Positions 41,492 to 51,677 of a stretch of DNA of 64,000 nucleotides are shown piece by piece. The notes under the pieces were generated by a model. That model was given only the letters and a program-made list of their open reading frames with translations. It had not been told where the DNA came from and ran no database searches. This stretch comes from Actinomyces oricola (GTDB taxonomy: Bacteria > Actinomycetota > Actinomycetes > Actinomycetales > Actinomycetaceae). Position 1 is the stretch's first letter. The number at the start of each line of letters is the position of its first letter. The DNA lies in assembly GCF_004104015.1 (NCBI RefSeq), contig NZ_RYFV01000005.1, positions 84,206 to 148,205 of the forward strand. Reading direction: 5' to 3'. A program made the position numbers and the translations under genes.

Positions 41492-41829
41492 TGTTCTCTC
41501 CACGCGCGTGCCACTGGTCACGAGCGCTTGGTCGGTGGCGCCTCGCCGCCTGCGGGCGGGGCGGCGCCTGTGTCCATGCCCGCGGGTCCTGCTTCGTGAG
41601 ACCTCCCCAGTGGCGGAGGCGCTCTGCGGCCCGGGGGCCAGGCCAGTGTGCCACAGGCGCTCAGCGGGCGGCGAGCACGTCCACAGGGACGTGCGCGACC
41701 TCACGGGAGGGTCTGGGGCCGCGGGGTGGCGGTCTGGAGCGGCCGGCCGCGGACCCGCCCGGTGCGCAGGCGCCGTCCTGGCGGGGCTCTCATCCCTGCT
41801 CTGCGCCGGCCCCGCACCGTCCGCCGGCC
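41492..41829. other. Spacer between trmD and rplS with hairpins
   Basis: No gene was recognised in these 338 bases. Two inverted repeats were seen: 41537-41550 with 41555-41568 (14 pairs, two mismatches, 4-base loop) and 41675-41682 with 41687-41694 (8 perfect pairs, 4-base loop). The first lies 46 bases upstream of rplS and could be an attenuator or leader structure controlling L19. Confidence 0.5.
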
Positions 41830-43308
41830 TCAGCACTCCTGAGGGTCGAGGGCCATGACCACGTCCCGGCAGGTCTGTCCGCCGACGTCGTAGGTGCGTG
41901 TGCCGACCTGGCGGAATCCTGCGCGCTTATAGGCTTTCTGGGCTCGTTTGTTGCCGGCGTGAGTGCCCAGCCACAGTGTGGTGACCCCCGCGTCGGCGGC
42001 CTGCTCTATGGCGCCGGTGAGCAGGGCGGCGGCGGCGCCCGAGCCGCGCAGGCGCATGTCAACGTAGACCTTGGACAGCTCGGCGGCCAGCGCCCCCTGT
42101 CCGCCCGCCTCCACCCCTGTGGGCCGGGGGTCCAGGCCGATTGGCGGAGCGCCGTCGTCGTCGGGGCGCTCCAGCAGCAACACGCTGTAGCCGACGACCG
42201 CACCGGCTTCAATGCCGGGGGCGCCCTCGGGAAGGTCGGCTACGGTCAGGGTGACGCGAGGGTCGTGGAGCCAGGTGGCGAAGCGGTCCAGAGTGAGGTT
42301 GGCGGCCACGTGCTCGGCAATGGCCGTGGGGCTCAGGAAGGCGGGGCAGGCGTCGGGGAAGGTGCGTGCGGCTAGCTCGACAATGGCGGGCAGGTCTGCG
42401 TCGACGGCCCGACGCAGCCGCAGGGGCAGGGGGCCGGCGGCGCCCTCGGGCAGGGCCCAGCCGGAGCGGGCCAGGGCGGCGCGGTCGGCGCCGTCCAGGG
42501 TGCTGGGGTCCAGGGCGCGCACCATGTCGGGGCGGCGTGCGGCGGTGCGGGCAATGGCCTGGTCGCGGCGGTGGCGGGCGATGCGGGCGTGGTTGCCGGT
42601 CAGGAGGACGGGCTCGCCGGCGGCCAGGTCGTGGCCGCGCCAGGCGACGGGGCGCGTGTAGACGGGGTACTCGAGCAGTCCGGCCTCGGAGTGCGACTCC
42701 TCGACGACGGAGGCGGGATTGCCCAGGACCCCGGGCAGGAGGCGGGCGACGGCCTCAATGATGACGAGGGCGGCGGCCTCTCCCCCGTTGAGGATGTAGT
42801 CGCCGATGGACAGCTCGCGCACCTGCCGGCCGGCGCTGCGGTAGTGCTCGGCGACGCGGGCGTCAATGCCCTCGTAGCGCCCGCAGGCGATAATGAGGTG
42901 GTCGGCCCCGGCGAGGTCCTGGGCGACGCGTTGGGTGAAGAGGTCGCCCGACGGCGTGGGGATGACCAGGACGGTGCGGTCGTCGTCCCGCGGCGCGGGG
43001 GCGGGGCCCGCCGCTGCGGCGCCTGGTGCGCCCGCGCCGTCATCTCCGGGCGGGGTGGGCGCGGCGGCCGGGGCCGCCGCGCGGGCGAGGACGGAGTCGA
43101 GGGCCTCACCCCACACGTCGGGCCTCATCACCATGCCGGCCCCGCCGCCCAGCGGCGTGTCGTCAACGGTGCGGTGGCGGTCGTGGGCCCAGTCGCGCAG
43201 GTCGTGGACGGCGAGGTCGAGGGTGCCGGACCTGGCGGCCTGGCCGATGAGGGACAGGTCGAGCACGCGCAGGTAGTCGGGGAAGATCGTCAGGACGTCG
43301 AGGCGCAT
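41830..43308 (-). CDS. trmD: tRNA (guanine37-N1)-methyltransferase TrmD fused to a C-terminal GNAT domain
   Basis: TrmD methylates G37 of tRNAs and prevents frameshifts. Residues 1 to about 290 are Trm[46 protein letters not shown], the knot segment [16 protein letters not shown], and YPVYTRP. An Ala/Pro-rich insert occupies residues about 78-110. From about residue 300 to 492 a GNAT acetyltransferase follows ([55 protein letters not shown]). No stop or start codon pair interrupts the two, so this is one polypeptide. The ATG overlaps the rimM stop by one base (TAATG). Confidence 0.93.
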   Translation of the reverse strand: MRLDVLTIFPDYLRVLDLSLIGQAARSGTLDLAVHDLRDWAHDRHRTVDDTPLGGGAGMVMRPDVWGEALDSVLARAAAPAAAPTPPGDDGAGAPGAAAAGPAPAPRDDDRTVLVIPTPSGDLFTQRVAQDLAGADHLIIACGRYEGIDARVAEHYRSAGRQVRELSIGDYILNGGEAAALVIIEAVARLLPGVLGNPASVVEESHSEAGLLEYPVYTRPVAWRGHDLAAGEPVLLTGNHARIARHRRDQAIARTAARRPDMVRALDPSTLDGADRAALARSGWALPEGAAGPLPLRLRRAVDADLPAIVELAARTFPDACPAFLSPTAIAEHVAANLTLDRFATWLHDPRVTLTVADLPEGAPGIEAGAVVGYSVLLLERPDDDGAPPIGLDPRPTGVEAGGQGALAAELSKVYVDMRLRGSGAAAALLTGAIEQAADAGVTTLWLGTHAGNKRAQKAYKRAGFRQVGTRTYDVGGQTCRDVVMALDPQEC

Positions 43309-43835
43309 TAGCGGACCTCCTCGGCCGCGCCGAGGCCCGGGAAGAGGCCGCCGGGCGGGTCGATCGTCACGGTGCCGGCCTCCTCGTCAATGGCGGGGAC
43401 GATCTCCTCGACGAAGGGGACGGCGACGTCGTCGCCGCCCGGGGTGCGCACGACGAGGCGGTCCTGGGCGACGCCCTCCTCCAGGCCGGTGACCTCGCCC
43501 AGGAGGCGGCCGTCGGCGTGCAGGGCCCTCATGCCGATGAGCTCGTGGGCGTACCAGGAGTCGTCCTCGGTCTCCTCCTCGGCGTCGGTGTCGACCAGGA
43601 GGCGGGTGCCGCGCAGGGCCTCGGCGGCGGTGCGGCCCGGGGCCTCGGCGAAGGCGGCGTACCAGCGCTTCCCGTCGAAGCGCAGGCGCGCCACGGTCAG
43701 CGGGCCGTGCCCGGCGGGGTCCGTGGGCAGGGCGGTACCGGGTGCGAGGCGGCCCTCGGGGTCGTCGGTGCGCATGTCGAGGCGCACCTCCCCCTTGAGG
43801 GCGTGGGCGGGTCCGATGACGGCGACGGTGAGCAT
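43308..43835 (-). CDS. rimM: Ribosome maturation factor RimM
   Basis: RimM helps assemble the 30S head around S19. The 175-residue product starts [19 protein letters not shown], followed by [14 protein letters not shown] and a PRC-barrel C-terminal domain ([40 protein letters not shown]). ATG 43835 was chosen; the frame is open for over 300 codons further upstream but that part is the antisense shadow of the aldo/keto reductase. RimM normally follows khpA directly; here khpA is 11.3 kb away. Confidence 0.94.
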   Translation of the reverse strand: MLTVAVIGPAHALKGEVRLDMRTDDPEGRLAPGTALPTDPAGHGPLTVARLRFDGKRWYAAFAEAPGRTAAEALRGTRLLVDTDAEEETEDDSWYAHELIGMRALHADGRLLGEVTGLEEGVAQDRLVVRTPGGDDVAVPFVEEIVPAIDEEAGTVTIDPPGGLFPGLGAAEEVR

Positions 43836-43877
43836 CACGGGGGTCAACCTACCGTGCGACGCGTTCGGCGGGGCGGC

Positions 43878-43895
43878 AGCGGGCGGCGGCCCGCT
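43878..43895 (-). terminator. Weak hairpin after the aldo/keto reductase gene
   Basis: A perfect 7-base-pair stem (43878-43884 with 43889-43895) and 4-base loop lies 47 bases after the reductase stop, in the 106-base gap before rimM. It is the only candidate terminator for the accessory transcription unit. Confidence 0.35.
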
Positions 43896-43941
43896 CGCCC
43901 CCTGCTCCGGCCCGGCGGGCGCGGGGAGGCGGGTCCGCGGC

Positions 43942-44883
43942 TCAGAGCGCGTCGGAGAGGCGGGTGAGGCGCTCGGTCTCCTCGGCGCTGAGCTCCAGGG
44001 TGAGGGCCTGGGTGATCGAGGCGAGCTGGTGGGTGTTGCGGGCGGAGGCGAGCGGGGCGACGACGCCGGGGCGCTCGCGCAGCCAGGCGAGCGCCACGGC
44101 GGCGGGCTCGACGCCGTGGGCGCCGGCGACCTCGACGACGGCGTCGACGACGTCGAAGCACTCCTCGCGCAGGTAGTCGGCGACCATCCCGGCGCGCTCC
44201 CCGGTGGGTGCGGCGCCCCGGGTGTACTTGCCGGTGAGGAAGCCGGCTGCGAGTGAGAAGTAGGGCACGAGGCCGAGGTGGTGGGCGGCGGCGACCTCGC
44301 CCCGGTTAGCGGGGCCCTCGACGTCGCCGCGGTGGAGGAGGTTGTAGTGGGGCTGGAGGGCGACGGGGCGGGCGGCGCCCTGCTCGTCGGCGAGGCGGCA
44401 CCACTGATTGATGCGCTCGGGGGTGTAGTTGGACAGGCCGACGTAGCGGATCCTGCCGGCCGCCCGCGCCTCCTCGAAGGCGGCGACGGTCTCGGCGAGC
44501 GGGGTGTCGGGATCGTCGAAGTGGGCGTAGTAGAGGTCGATGGCGTCGACGCCCAGGCGCGCCAGGGACTCGTCGAGGGCGGCGCGGATGGTGGCGGGGG
44601 CGAGGCCCTTGCGGTCGGGCTTGGTGGCGACTTTGGTGGCAATGGTGACGTCGTCGTGGCGGCCGCGCCGGGCGATCCAGGTGCCGATAATGGTCTCGGA
44701 CTCGCCGCCCTTGTTGCCGGGCGCCCAGGCGGAGTAGCCGTCGGCGGTGTCGATGAGGGTGCCGCCGGCGCCCACATAGGCGTCCAGGACGGCGTGGGAC
44801 GCGGCCTCGTCGGCGGTCCAGCCGAAGACGTTGCCCCCCAGTCCGATCCGGCTCACGTCGAGGTCTGAGTCTCCTAGTCGCAT
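43942..44883 (-). CDS. Aldo/keto reductase
   Basis: The 313-residue TIM barrel shows the catalytic Asp and Tyr in TLIDTADGYS, the Lys in IATKVATK, the His in DLYYAHFDDPD, and the NADPH-binding end of the family (LASARNTHQLASI). The substrate is unknown; it resembles the voltage-gated-channel beta-subunit/YhdN type group. ATG 44883 was chosen because AAGGAGA is four bases upstream. It is the last gene of the accessory block, all on the minus strand, and is preceded by the remnant of a short-chain dehydrogenase. Confidence 0.9.
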   Translation of the reverse strand: MRLGDSDLDVSRIGLGGNVFGWTADEAASHAVLDAYVGAGGTLIDTADGYSAWAPGNKGGESETIIGTWIARRGRHDDVTIATKVATKPDRKGLAPATIRAALDESLARLGVDAIDLYYAHFDDPDTPLAETVAAFEEARAAGRIRYVGLSNYTPERINQWCRLADEQGAARPVALQPHYNLLHRGDVEGPANRGEVAAAHHLGLVPYFSLAAGFLTGKYTRGAAPTGERAGMVADYLREECFDVVDAVVEVAGAHGVEPAAVALAWLRERPGVVAPLASARNTHQLASITQALTLELSAEETERLTRLSDAL

Positions 44884-44982
44884 GGTGTCTCCTTCTTCTT
44901 CGGTTCTCATTGTTCTGCCGCGCCCTGGGGCCCGCCCACCGGTGGTCGGCGGGCCGGGCTCGGGGAGTGCTCCCCGTTCACG

Positions 44983-45054
44983 CTACGTGCCCAGGAGGCC
45001 CCCGTCGACGAGGATCACCGCCCCGGAGACGTATTCAAGAGGCGTCGGGGCGCG
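44983..45054 (-). pseudogene. C-terminal remnant of a short-chain dehydrogenase/reductase
   Basis: Immediately after the TGA of the uroporphyrinogen-decarboxylase-like gene, and in the same frame, the minus strand reads RAPTPLEYVSGAVILVDGGLLGT and then TAG. The YVSGAVILVDGGLL string is the hallmark C-terminus of SDR enzymes (typically YVTGxxxxVDGG). The rest of an SDR gene is absent, so a deletion probably removed it and joined its last 23 codons to this point. Twenty-odd residues cannot be functional on their own. Confidence 0.7.
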
Positions 45055-46098
45055 TCAGCCCAGCGGCTCTTCGACGGCCTGGCGGTAGGCGGCCAGAAGG
45101 GGGGCCGGGGCGGTCTCGACGATGGAGCAGGAGGGGGCGACGACGAGGCGGTCGCCGTGCAGGCGGCGCGCCGAGTGCACCTGGCGGCGGATCTCGTCGG
45201 CGGCGGCCGCCTCGTCGAGGTCCTCGCGCAGGCCGCCCAGGAGCGCCGCCTGGGCGCCGCCGACGAAGACCTTGGAGATCTCCGCGTCGTTGCCCGGGTT
45301 GGTCGGGTCGTAGGTGTCCCAGTTAATGCCCTCGAGGGGGTACTCCTCGAACCAGTGGGGGTGGGCGTCGGGGCCGCAGGTGTGCACCAGGCGCGGGATG
45401 CCGGTGGCGCCGTCGAGGACGATCGAGTCGTAGGGCCGGCCGAGCTCCTCGTTGCCGTCGCGGCCCAGGTCGCGCGCCTGGCCGGCGGTGACGATCATGA
45501 CGCCGTCAGCCCCGGCCTCCTTCTGGGCGGCGGTGTAGCGGCCCAGGGTGCGGGCGATGGCGCCCAGGGCGGCGTGGACGCCGTCGCGGTCCTCGTCCAG
45601 GAAGGACTTCAGTGTCCACTCGGTGGCCGAGCCCGGCGGGAGGAGGCCGGGGGCGAGGGGGAGGCCGGCGAGCTTGACCAGGACGTTGTATGGCGAGTAG
45701 ACGGTGGCGACGACGGCGGCGTCCGTGCCGGCCTTGACGCGGCGGATCACCTCGAGCTGCTCGGTGAAGGCGGGCACGTCGTCGACCTCGAGGTCGGTGA
45801 TGGAGCCCAGGTCGGCAGGGGAGGCCAGGACGGCGTGGGTCTGGGCGGGGATGGGGATGACGGGGCCGTAGTGGTCGTAGTCGTAGGTGTTGCCCCAGGC
45901 CTCGGCGTAGTGGACGGTGCGGGGGTTGAGCTTGACCCAGTCCCAGTCGCCGGCCCGGGCGTAGGCGAGGGTGGCGGCCACGAGGTCGTCGGCGTTCCTC
46001 TCGGCGCCGACCTGGTGGGCGTAGGCGCTGATGGCGGGGCGGTCGGCCCTCTCACCGGCGAGAAGGGCGTGGAATCGTTCGGTCCTGGACCAGCTCAT
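45055..46098 (-). CDS. Uroporphyrinogen-decarboxylase-family protein (not a haem enzyme by context)
   Basis: A 347-residue TIM-barrel-like protein with the URO-D family layout: an N-terminal RTERFHALLAGERADRP, the middle segment KEAGADGVMIVTAGQARD, and HTCGPDAHPHWFEEYPLEGINWD near residue 240. This wider family includes methylcobamide:CoM methyltransferases (MtaA/MtbA) and haem HemE. No haem genes are nearby and it groups with importer and redox genes, so a methyl-transfer or decarboxylation role on an imported compound is inferred, not shown. Start ATG. Confidence 0.78.
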   Translation of the reverse strand: MSWSRTERFHALLAGERADRPAISAYAHQVGAERNADDLVAATLAYARAGDWDWVKLNPRTVHYAEAWGNTYDYDHYGPVIPIPAQTHAVLASPADLGSITDLEVDDVPAFTEQLEVIRRVKAGTDAAVVATVYSPYNVLVKLAGLPLAPGLLPPGSATEWTLKSFLDEDRDGVHAALGAIARTLGRYTAAQKEAGADGVMIVTAGQARDLGRDGNEELGRPYDSIVLDGATGIPRLVHTCGPDAHPHWFEEYPLEGINWDTYDPTNPGNDAEISKVFVGGAQAALLGGLREDLDEAAAADEIRRQVHSARRLHGDRLVVAPSCSIVETAPAPLLAAYRQAVEEPLG

Positions 46099-46153
46099 GG
46101 CGGGTTCCTCTCAGTGCGGGTCAGTATGGGGCGGGGTGGGCGGTGGCGGGTGA

Positions 46154-46762
46154 TTAGCGGGACGCGGCGAGGAGGGCGTCGGGCACGTCGTAGGTGTAGG
46201 ACAGGGGGACCTTGCCGCCGTCGACGGTGAAGGTCTCGCGCTCTCGGCGGCGGGTGAAGCCGTAGGACTCGTAGAGGCGGACGGCGGCGGGCATCTGGGC
46301 GCCGGTCCAGATGCCGACGCGGTGCGCCCCCGTGGCCGCGATCTGGGCGACGGCGTGGTCAATGAGGAGGCGGCCCACTCCCCTGCCGCGGGCGGAGGGG
46401 GCGACGGTCAGGAGGCGGAAGGCGCGCTCTCCCTCCGGCTGGTGGCCTGTGTCGGGGGCGTCGGCGCGGGGGGGGGTGAGGACGGTGCCCAGGACGTCGT
46501 CTCTGTCGTCGACGGCCACCCACACGCGGTAGGAGGCGGCGTGCTCGGCGAGGCGGCGCATGTCGGCCTCGTACTCCTCGGAGACCTCCATGCTGGCGCG
46601 GTAGGCGGCGACGATGGCGTCCTCAATGGCCGGGTACTCCTCACGGCGGGCCTCGCGCACGGCGACGCCGATGGGGCGCCCGACTACATCCCCGACGGGC
46701 GTGGCGGCCACAGCGGTCGGGGCGGGCGCCGCGGCCGGGGCCGTCGGGGCTGCGACAGTCAT
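46154..46762 (-). CDS. GNAT-family N-acetyltransferase
   Basis: The 202-residue protein has a 33-residue Ala/Pro-rich start and a GNAT domain with the acetyl-CoA loop LLTVAPSARGRGVGRLLIDHA and the AVRLYESYGF segment. Substrate unknown. It lies one base after the NmrA-like gene, so the two are tightly coupled. Together with the M20 hydrolase two genes upstream it would allow an acetylation/deacetylation cycle on an imported substrate, as in known pathways for S-substituted cysteines; that link is inference. Confidence 0.85.
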   Translation of the reverse strand: MTVAAPTAPAAAPAPTAVAATPVGDVVGRPIGVAVREARREEYPAIEDAIVAAYRASMEVSEEYEADMRRLAEHAASYRVWVAVDDRDDVLGTVLTPPRADAPDTGHQPEGERAFRLLTVAPSARGRGVGRLLIDHAVAQIAATGAHRVGIWTGAQMPAAVRLYESYGFTRRRERETFTVDGGKVPLSYTYDVPDALLAASR

Positions 46763-46763
46763 C

Positions 46764-47669
<906 letters not shown>

Positions 47670-47738
47670 GGTGGTGCTCCTTGCTGGTGTGGCAGGTACG
47701 GCCGGTAGGGGCTTGGCAGGACTGGTTGGGGCCGGCGG

Positions 47739-49094
47739 TCAGGGGCGGGGCGGGGCGCTCTGGTCGAGGAGGTCGTCGAGGACGCTGGTGGCGAAGCGCA
47801 GGGAGTCGACCGGGACGCGCTCGTCGACGCCGTGGAAGAGGGCGGTGAAGTCGAGGTCGGCGGGCAGGCGCAGGGGGGCGAATCCGTAGCCGGCAATGCC
47901 GAGGTCGGCCAGCGACTTGTTGTCGGTGCCGGCGGAGAGCATGTAGGGCAGGATGACGGCGCCGGGGTCGTGGGCGAGGATCGCGGCGGCGAGGGTGTCG
48001 TAGAAGGCGCCGGTGGCGGGCGCCTCAATGCCGGGGGCCTGGCCCTCGACCTCGATGTCCACGGCGTCGCCGGCGAGCTCGGCGACCCGGGCCAGGGCCG
48101 CCTCCTGGTCGCCGGGCAGGGGCCGCAGGTCGAGGCCCCCGGTGGCCAGGCCGGGCACGACGTTCGTCTTGTACCCGGCGGACAGGCGGGTCGGGTTGGC
48201 GAGGGTGCGGATGGAGGAGCCGGCGAAGCGGCGGGCGGGGCCGAGGGCGTCGAGGAGGGCGTCGACCTGAGCCGGGTCCTCGCCGTCGAAGGGCAGGCCG
48301 GTGAGGTCGGCGATGCCGGCGAGTAGGCGCGTGACGGTGGGGGTCAGGCGCAGGGGCCATGGCTCGGCCGCGATGCGGGTCAGCGCCCCGGTCAGGTGGG
48401 CGACGGCGTTGTCGGTGTTAATGGCGCTGCCGTGGCCGGCGGTGCCTCGGGCGACGAGGTTGAGCCAGGCCTGGCCCTTCTCGGCGGTTTGGACGAGGTA
48501 GGCGCGCCGGCCGGCGACGGTGACGGAGAAGCCGCCGACCTCGCTAATGGCGTGGGTGGCGCCGGCGAAGCGCTCGGCCTGGTGGTCGACGATCCAGCGG
48601 GCGCCCCGGGTTCCTCCCGCCTCCTCGTCGGCGAAGAAGGCGAGCACAATGTCGCGGGCGGGGGCGCGCCTCTCGCGCTGGCGCCGGCGGACGACGGAGA
48701 GGATGACGGCGTCCATGCCCTTCATGTCGACGGCGCCGCGGCCCCAGATGACGCCGTCCTCGACGACGGCCTCGAAGGGGTCGACGCTCCAGTCCTCGGC
48801 GGCGGCGGGCACGACGTCGAGGTGGCCGTGGACGACGAGGGCGCCGGCGTCGGGGTCGGTGCCGGGGATGCGCACAATAACGCTGGAACGGCCGGGGGCG
48901 GCCTCAATGAGGTCGGGTTCGAGGCCGACCTCCTGGAGGGAGCCGACGACGTACTCGGCGGCCTCGCGCTCACTGGTGACGGCGCCGGGGCCCCGGTTGG
49001 AGGTGTCAATGCGGATGAGGTCACGGGTGATGGAGACGACCTCGTCGGCGGCCGTGGGGGCCGCGGGGGCGGATGTGGTGGGCGCGGTGGTCAT
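47739..49094 (-). CDS. M20-family metallohydrolase (peptidase/deacylase)
   Basis: The 451-residue protein shows the M20 metal ligands: VVHGHLDVVPA (His, Asp), WGRGAVDMKGMDA (Asp), and FFADEEAGGTRGARWIVD (catalytic Glu and ligand Glu). A dimerisation domain lies in the middle. Family members cleave peptides or N-acyl groups from amino acids. ATG start overlaps the ABC ATPase stop by 4 bases, so it belongs to the importer operon and probably processes what is imported. Confidence 0.92.
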   Translation of the reverse strand: MTTAPTTSAPAAPTAADEVVSITRDLIRIDTSNRGPGAVTSEREAAEYVVGSLQEVGLEPDLIEAAPGRSSVIVRIPGTDPDAGALVVHGHLDVVPAAAEDWSVDPFEAVVEDGVIWGRGAVDMKGMDAVILSVVRRRQRERRAPARDIVLAFFADEEAGGTRGARWIVDHQAERFAGATHAISEVGGFSVTVAGRRAYLVQTAEKGQAWLNLVARGTAGHGSAINTDNAVAHLTGALTRIAAEPWPLRLTPTVTRLLAGIADLTGLPFDGEDPAQVDALLDALGPARRFAGSSIRTLANPTRLSAGYKTNVVPGLATGGLDLRPLPGDQEAALARVAELAGDAVDIEVEGQAPGIEAPATGAFYDTLAAAILAHDPGAVILPYMLSAGTDNKSLADLGIAGYGFAPLRLPADLDFTALFHGVDERVPVDSLRFATSVLDDLLDQSAPPRP

Positions 49095-50746
49095 GCTGCT
49101 GATCCTTCGCGGGCGGCGCGCCCGGGGATGGCGTCCAGGAGCGCACGCGTGTACGGGTGGTCGGGGCGGGCGAGGACGGCGTCGGTGGGCCCGTACTCGA
49201 CGACGGCGCCGTCCTTGAGGACGAGGACGTCGTCGGCGACGAGCCGGATGACGGCCAGGTCGTGGGAGATGAGGACGTAGGTGAGGCCGAGCCGCTCCTG
49301 CAGGTCGACGAGGAGGTCGAGCACCTGGGCCTGGACCGAGACGTCGAGGGCGGAGACGGGCTCGTCGAGGACGAGGAGCTCGGGTGACAGGGCGAGGGCA
49401 CGGGCGATGGCGACGCGCTGGCGCTGGCCGCCGGAGAGCTCGACGGGCGAGCGGCGCGCGAGGGCGGGGTCGAGGGCGACGAGCTCAAGGAGCTCGTGGG
49501 CGCGACGGCGGCGCTCGGCCCGGGTGCCGACGCGGAAGGCGTCGAGTGGCTCGGTGATGATCCGCTCAATGCTCAGGCGCGGGTCGAGGGACTCGAAGGG
49601 GCTCTGGTAGACGTACTGGACGCGGCGGCGGCGTTCGCGCCGCCGGCGGCGGCCCAGGCCCTCCAGGCCCTGGCCGTCGAGGAGGATGTCGCCGCTCGTG
49701 GGCGTCTCGGCGTCGACGACCATGCGGGCGAGCGTGGTCTTGCCGGAGCCGGACTCGCCGACGATGCCGAGGGTGCGCCCGCGCCGCACGGTGAGGTTGA
49801 CGTCGTCGACGGCGGTGAGGGGGCCGAAGGCCTTCGCCAGGCCCCGGGTCTGGAGCAGGGGGCGGGCGCCGTCGTCGTTGTGGGCGCGGCGGCGGGCGGC
49901 CTCGACGAGCGGCCTGGCGCCCAGGCTCGGGGCGGCCGCGATGAGGCGGCGGGTGTACTCGTGGCGCGGGTGGCGCAGGACCTCGTCGGCGGTGCCGGTC
50001 TCGACGATCCGCCCGTGGTGCATGACGGCGATGCGGTCGGCGCGGTCGTGGGCGACCCCGAGGTCGTGGGTGATGAGGAGGACGGCGGTGGCGTGCTCTC
50101 GGGTGAGGCGGTCGAGTCGGTCCAGGACGGTGCGCTGGACGGTGACGTCGAGGCCCGAGGTGGGCTCGTCGGCAATGAGGACATCGGGGTTGGCGGCCAG
50201 GGCGATGGCGATGAGGACGCGCTGGCGCATGCCGCCGCTGAGCTCGTGCGGGTACTGGCCGTGGCGGCGCTCGGGCTCGTGGATGCCGACCTCGTCGAGC
50301 AGTTCGATGGAGCGCTTCCGGGCCTCGGCGCGATCCAGGCCCAGGTGCAGGCGCAGTGATTCGTCGATCTGGGAGCCGATGGTGCGCACGGGGTCGAGTG
50401 AGGTCATGGGGTCCTGGGGTACATAGCCGATGCGGCTGCCGAGGTAGCGGCGCAGGGCCGCCTCCCCCAGGCCGAGGATCTCCTCGCCGTCGACGGCAAT
50501 GGCGCCGGTGGCGGTGGCCGAGGGCGGCAGGACGCCGATAATGGCGGCGGCCGTGGTCGATTTGCCGGAGCCGGACTCGCCGACGAGGGCGAGGACCTCG
50601 CCGGCGCGCAGCGTCAGGCTGAGCGAGTCGACGGCCGGGGCGATGGCGCGCCGGTAGGCGACGGTGAGGCCGTCAATGGCCAGGGCGGGCGCCCGCCCCG
50701 GGGCCTGCTCGCCCGCGGGGTGGACGACGGGGAGGGCGGTGGTCAT
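49091..50746 (-). CDS. Dipeptide-type ABC importer ATPase, two ATPase domains in one chain
   Basis: The 551-residue protein holds two complete ABC domains of the DppD/DppF type: domain 1 with GESGSGKSTTAAAIIG, SGGMRQRV and LIADEPTSGLD; domain 2 with GESGSGKTTLARMVV, LSGGQRQRVAIARAL and LVLDEPVSALD. They power a permease pair encoded just upstream. ATG 50746 overlaps the permease stop by 4 bases (ATGA); the longer open frame is antisense shadow. Fused DppDF ATPases are common in actinobacteria. Confidence 0.93.
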   Translation of the reverse strand: MTTALPVVHPAGEQAPGRAPALAIDGLTVAYRRAIAPAVDSLSLTLRAGEVLALVGESGSGKSTTAAAIIGVLPPSATATGAIAVDGEEILGLGEAALRRYLGSRIGYVPQDPMTSLDPVRTIGSQIDESLRLHLGLDRAEARKRSIELLDEVGIHEPERRHGQYPHELSGGMRQRVLIAIALAANPDVLIADEPTSGLDVTVQRTVLDRLDRLTREHATAVLLITHDLGVAHDRADRIAVMHHGRIVETGTADEVLRHPRHEYTRRLIAAAPSLGARPLVEAARRRAHNDDGARPLLQTRGLAKAFGPLTAVDDVNLTVRRGRTLGIVGESGSGKTTLARMVVDAETPTSGDILLDGQGLEGLGRRRRRERRRRVQYVYQSPFESLDPRLSIERIITEPLDAFRVGTRAERRRRAHELLELVALDPALARRSPVELSGGQRQRVAIARALALSPELLVLDEPVSALDVSVQAQVLDLLVDLQERLGLTYVLISHDLAVIRLVADDVLVLKDGAVVEYGPTDAVLARPDHPYTRALLDAIPGRAAREGSAA

Positions 50747-51663
50747 CGCAGGGCCTCCTTGCCGTGCTCGGAGATCGCGTGGGAGAGCCGGTTGGCGGAT
50801 ACGACGGTGGCGATAATGACGGCACCGGGCAGGGTGGTCATCCAGGGGGCGTTGGCGAGGTAGTTGCGGCCCTCGGAGACGATCGAGCCCCACTCGGGGG
50901 TGGGCAGCTGGGCGCCGAAGCCGAGGAAGGACAGGCCCGCGATGGTGAGGATGGCCTCGCCGATCTGCAGGGCGAGGAGGGCGATGACCGGCCCGGTGGC
51001 GTGGGGCAGGACGTGGCGCCACAGGATCGTGTACCAGCGCACGCCGGAGAGTCGGGCGGCCTCGACGTAGCGGGAGGTGGAGGCCTTGAGGACCTCGCCC
51101 CGGGTGAGGCGGGTCAGGGCGGCGACGGAGGCCAGGCCCACGGCGACGGCGACCTTGAGGGTGCCGGTGCCCAGCGCGGTGACCAGGACGAGGGAGAGCA
51201 GGAGCGCGGGGATGGACAGGACGACGTCGACGGCCCGGGAGATGACGGTGTCGACCCAACCGCCGAGGAACCCGGCGAGCAGGCCGAGGGCGCTGGAGGC
51301 GAGGAGGCTGATGGCCAGGGCGAGGGCGGTTGCGCGCAGGGTGAGGCCGGTGCCGTGGACGACGCGCGAGAAGATGTCGCGGCCGAGGTAGTCGGTGCCG
51401 AACCAGTGCTCGGCGCTGGGGGCGAGGAAGCGGCCCCCGGCGTCGACGGCGAGCGGGTCGGCGCTGGTGAGCAGCGTCGGGGCGAGGGCGGCGATGAGGA
51501 CGGTGGCGAGGACGGCGGTGGGCGCGGCCAGGCCGACGGCGGCACGCAGGCGGCGCCGCCTCTCGACGCGGTTGGGGGCGGTGATCTCGCGGCTGCGCAC
51601 GAGAATGCTGAGGACGCGGGCCAGGGGCCGGGTCGGGGCGGTCAGGGTGAGCTGGGTGGTCAT
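50743..51663 (-). CDS. ABC importer permease, DppC type
   Basis: The 306-residue protein has about six helices, an N-terminal cytoplasmic tail, and the family landmarks HWFGTDYLGRDIFSRVVHG near residue 85 and the EAA-loop region YVEAARLSGVRWYTILWRHVLP near 200. ATG 51663 has GGAAGGA about 7 bases upstream. It pairs with the DppB-type permease downstream of the binding-protein gene. Substrate class: peptides, nickel or similar, not resolved by sequence. Confidence 0.92.
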   Translation of the reverse strand: MTTQLTLTAPTRPLARVLSILVRSREITAPNRVERRRRLRAAVGLAAPTAVLATVLIAALAPTLLTSADPLAVDAGGRFLAPSAEHWFGTDYLGRDIFSRVVHGTGLTLRATALALAISLLASSALGLLAGFLGGWVDTVISRAVDVVLSIPALLLSLVLVTALGTGTLKVAVAVGLASVAALTRLTRGEVLKASTSRYVEAARLSGVRWYTILWRHVLPHATGPVIALLALQIGEAILTIAGLSFLGFGAQLPTPEWGSIVSEGRNYLANAPWMTTLPGAVIIATVVSANRLSHAISEHGKEALR

Positions 51664-51677
51664 GGTGGGTTCCTTCC

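Noticed and set aside
43308..44777. Long N-terminal extension of rimM
   Set aside because: The extra part is Pro/Ser/Thr-rich, lies over the aldo/keto reductase gene in another frame, and RimM starts cleanly at ATG 43835.
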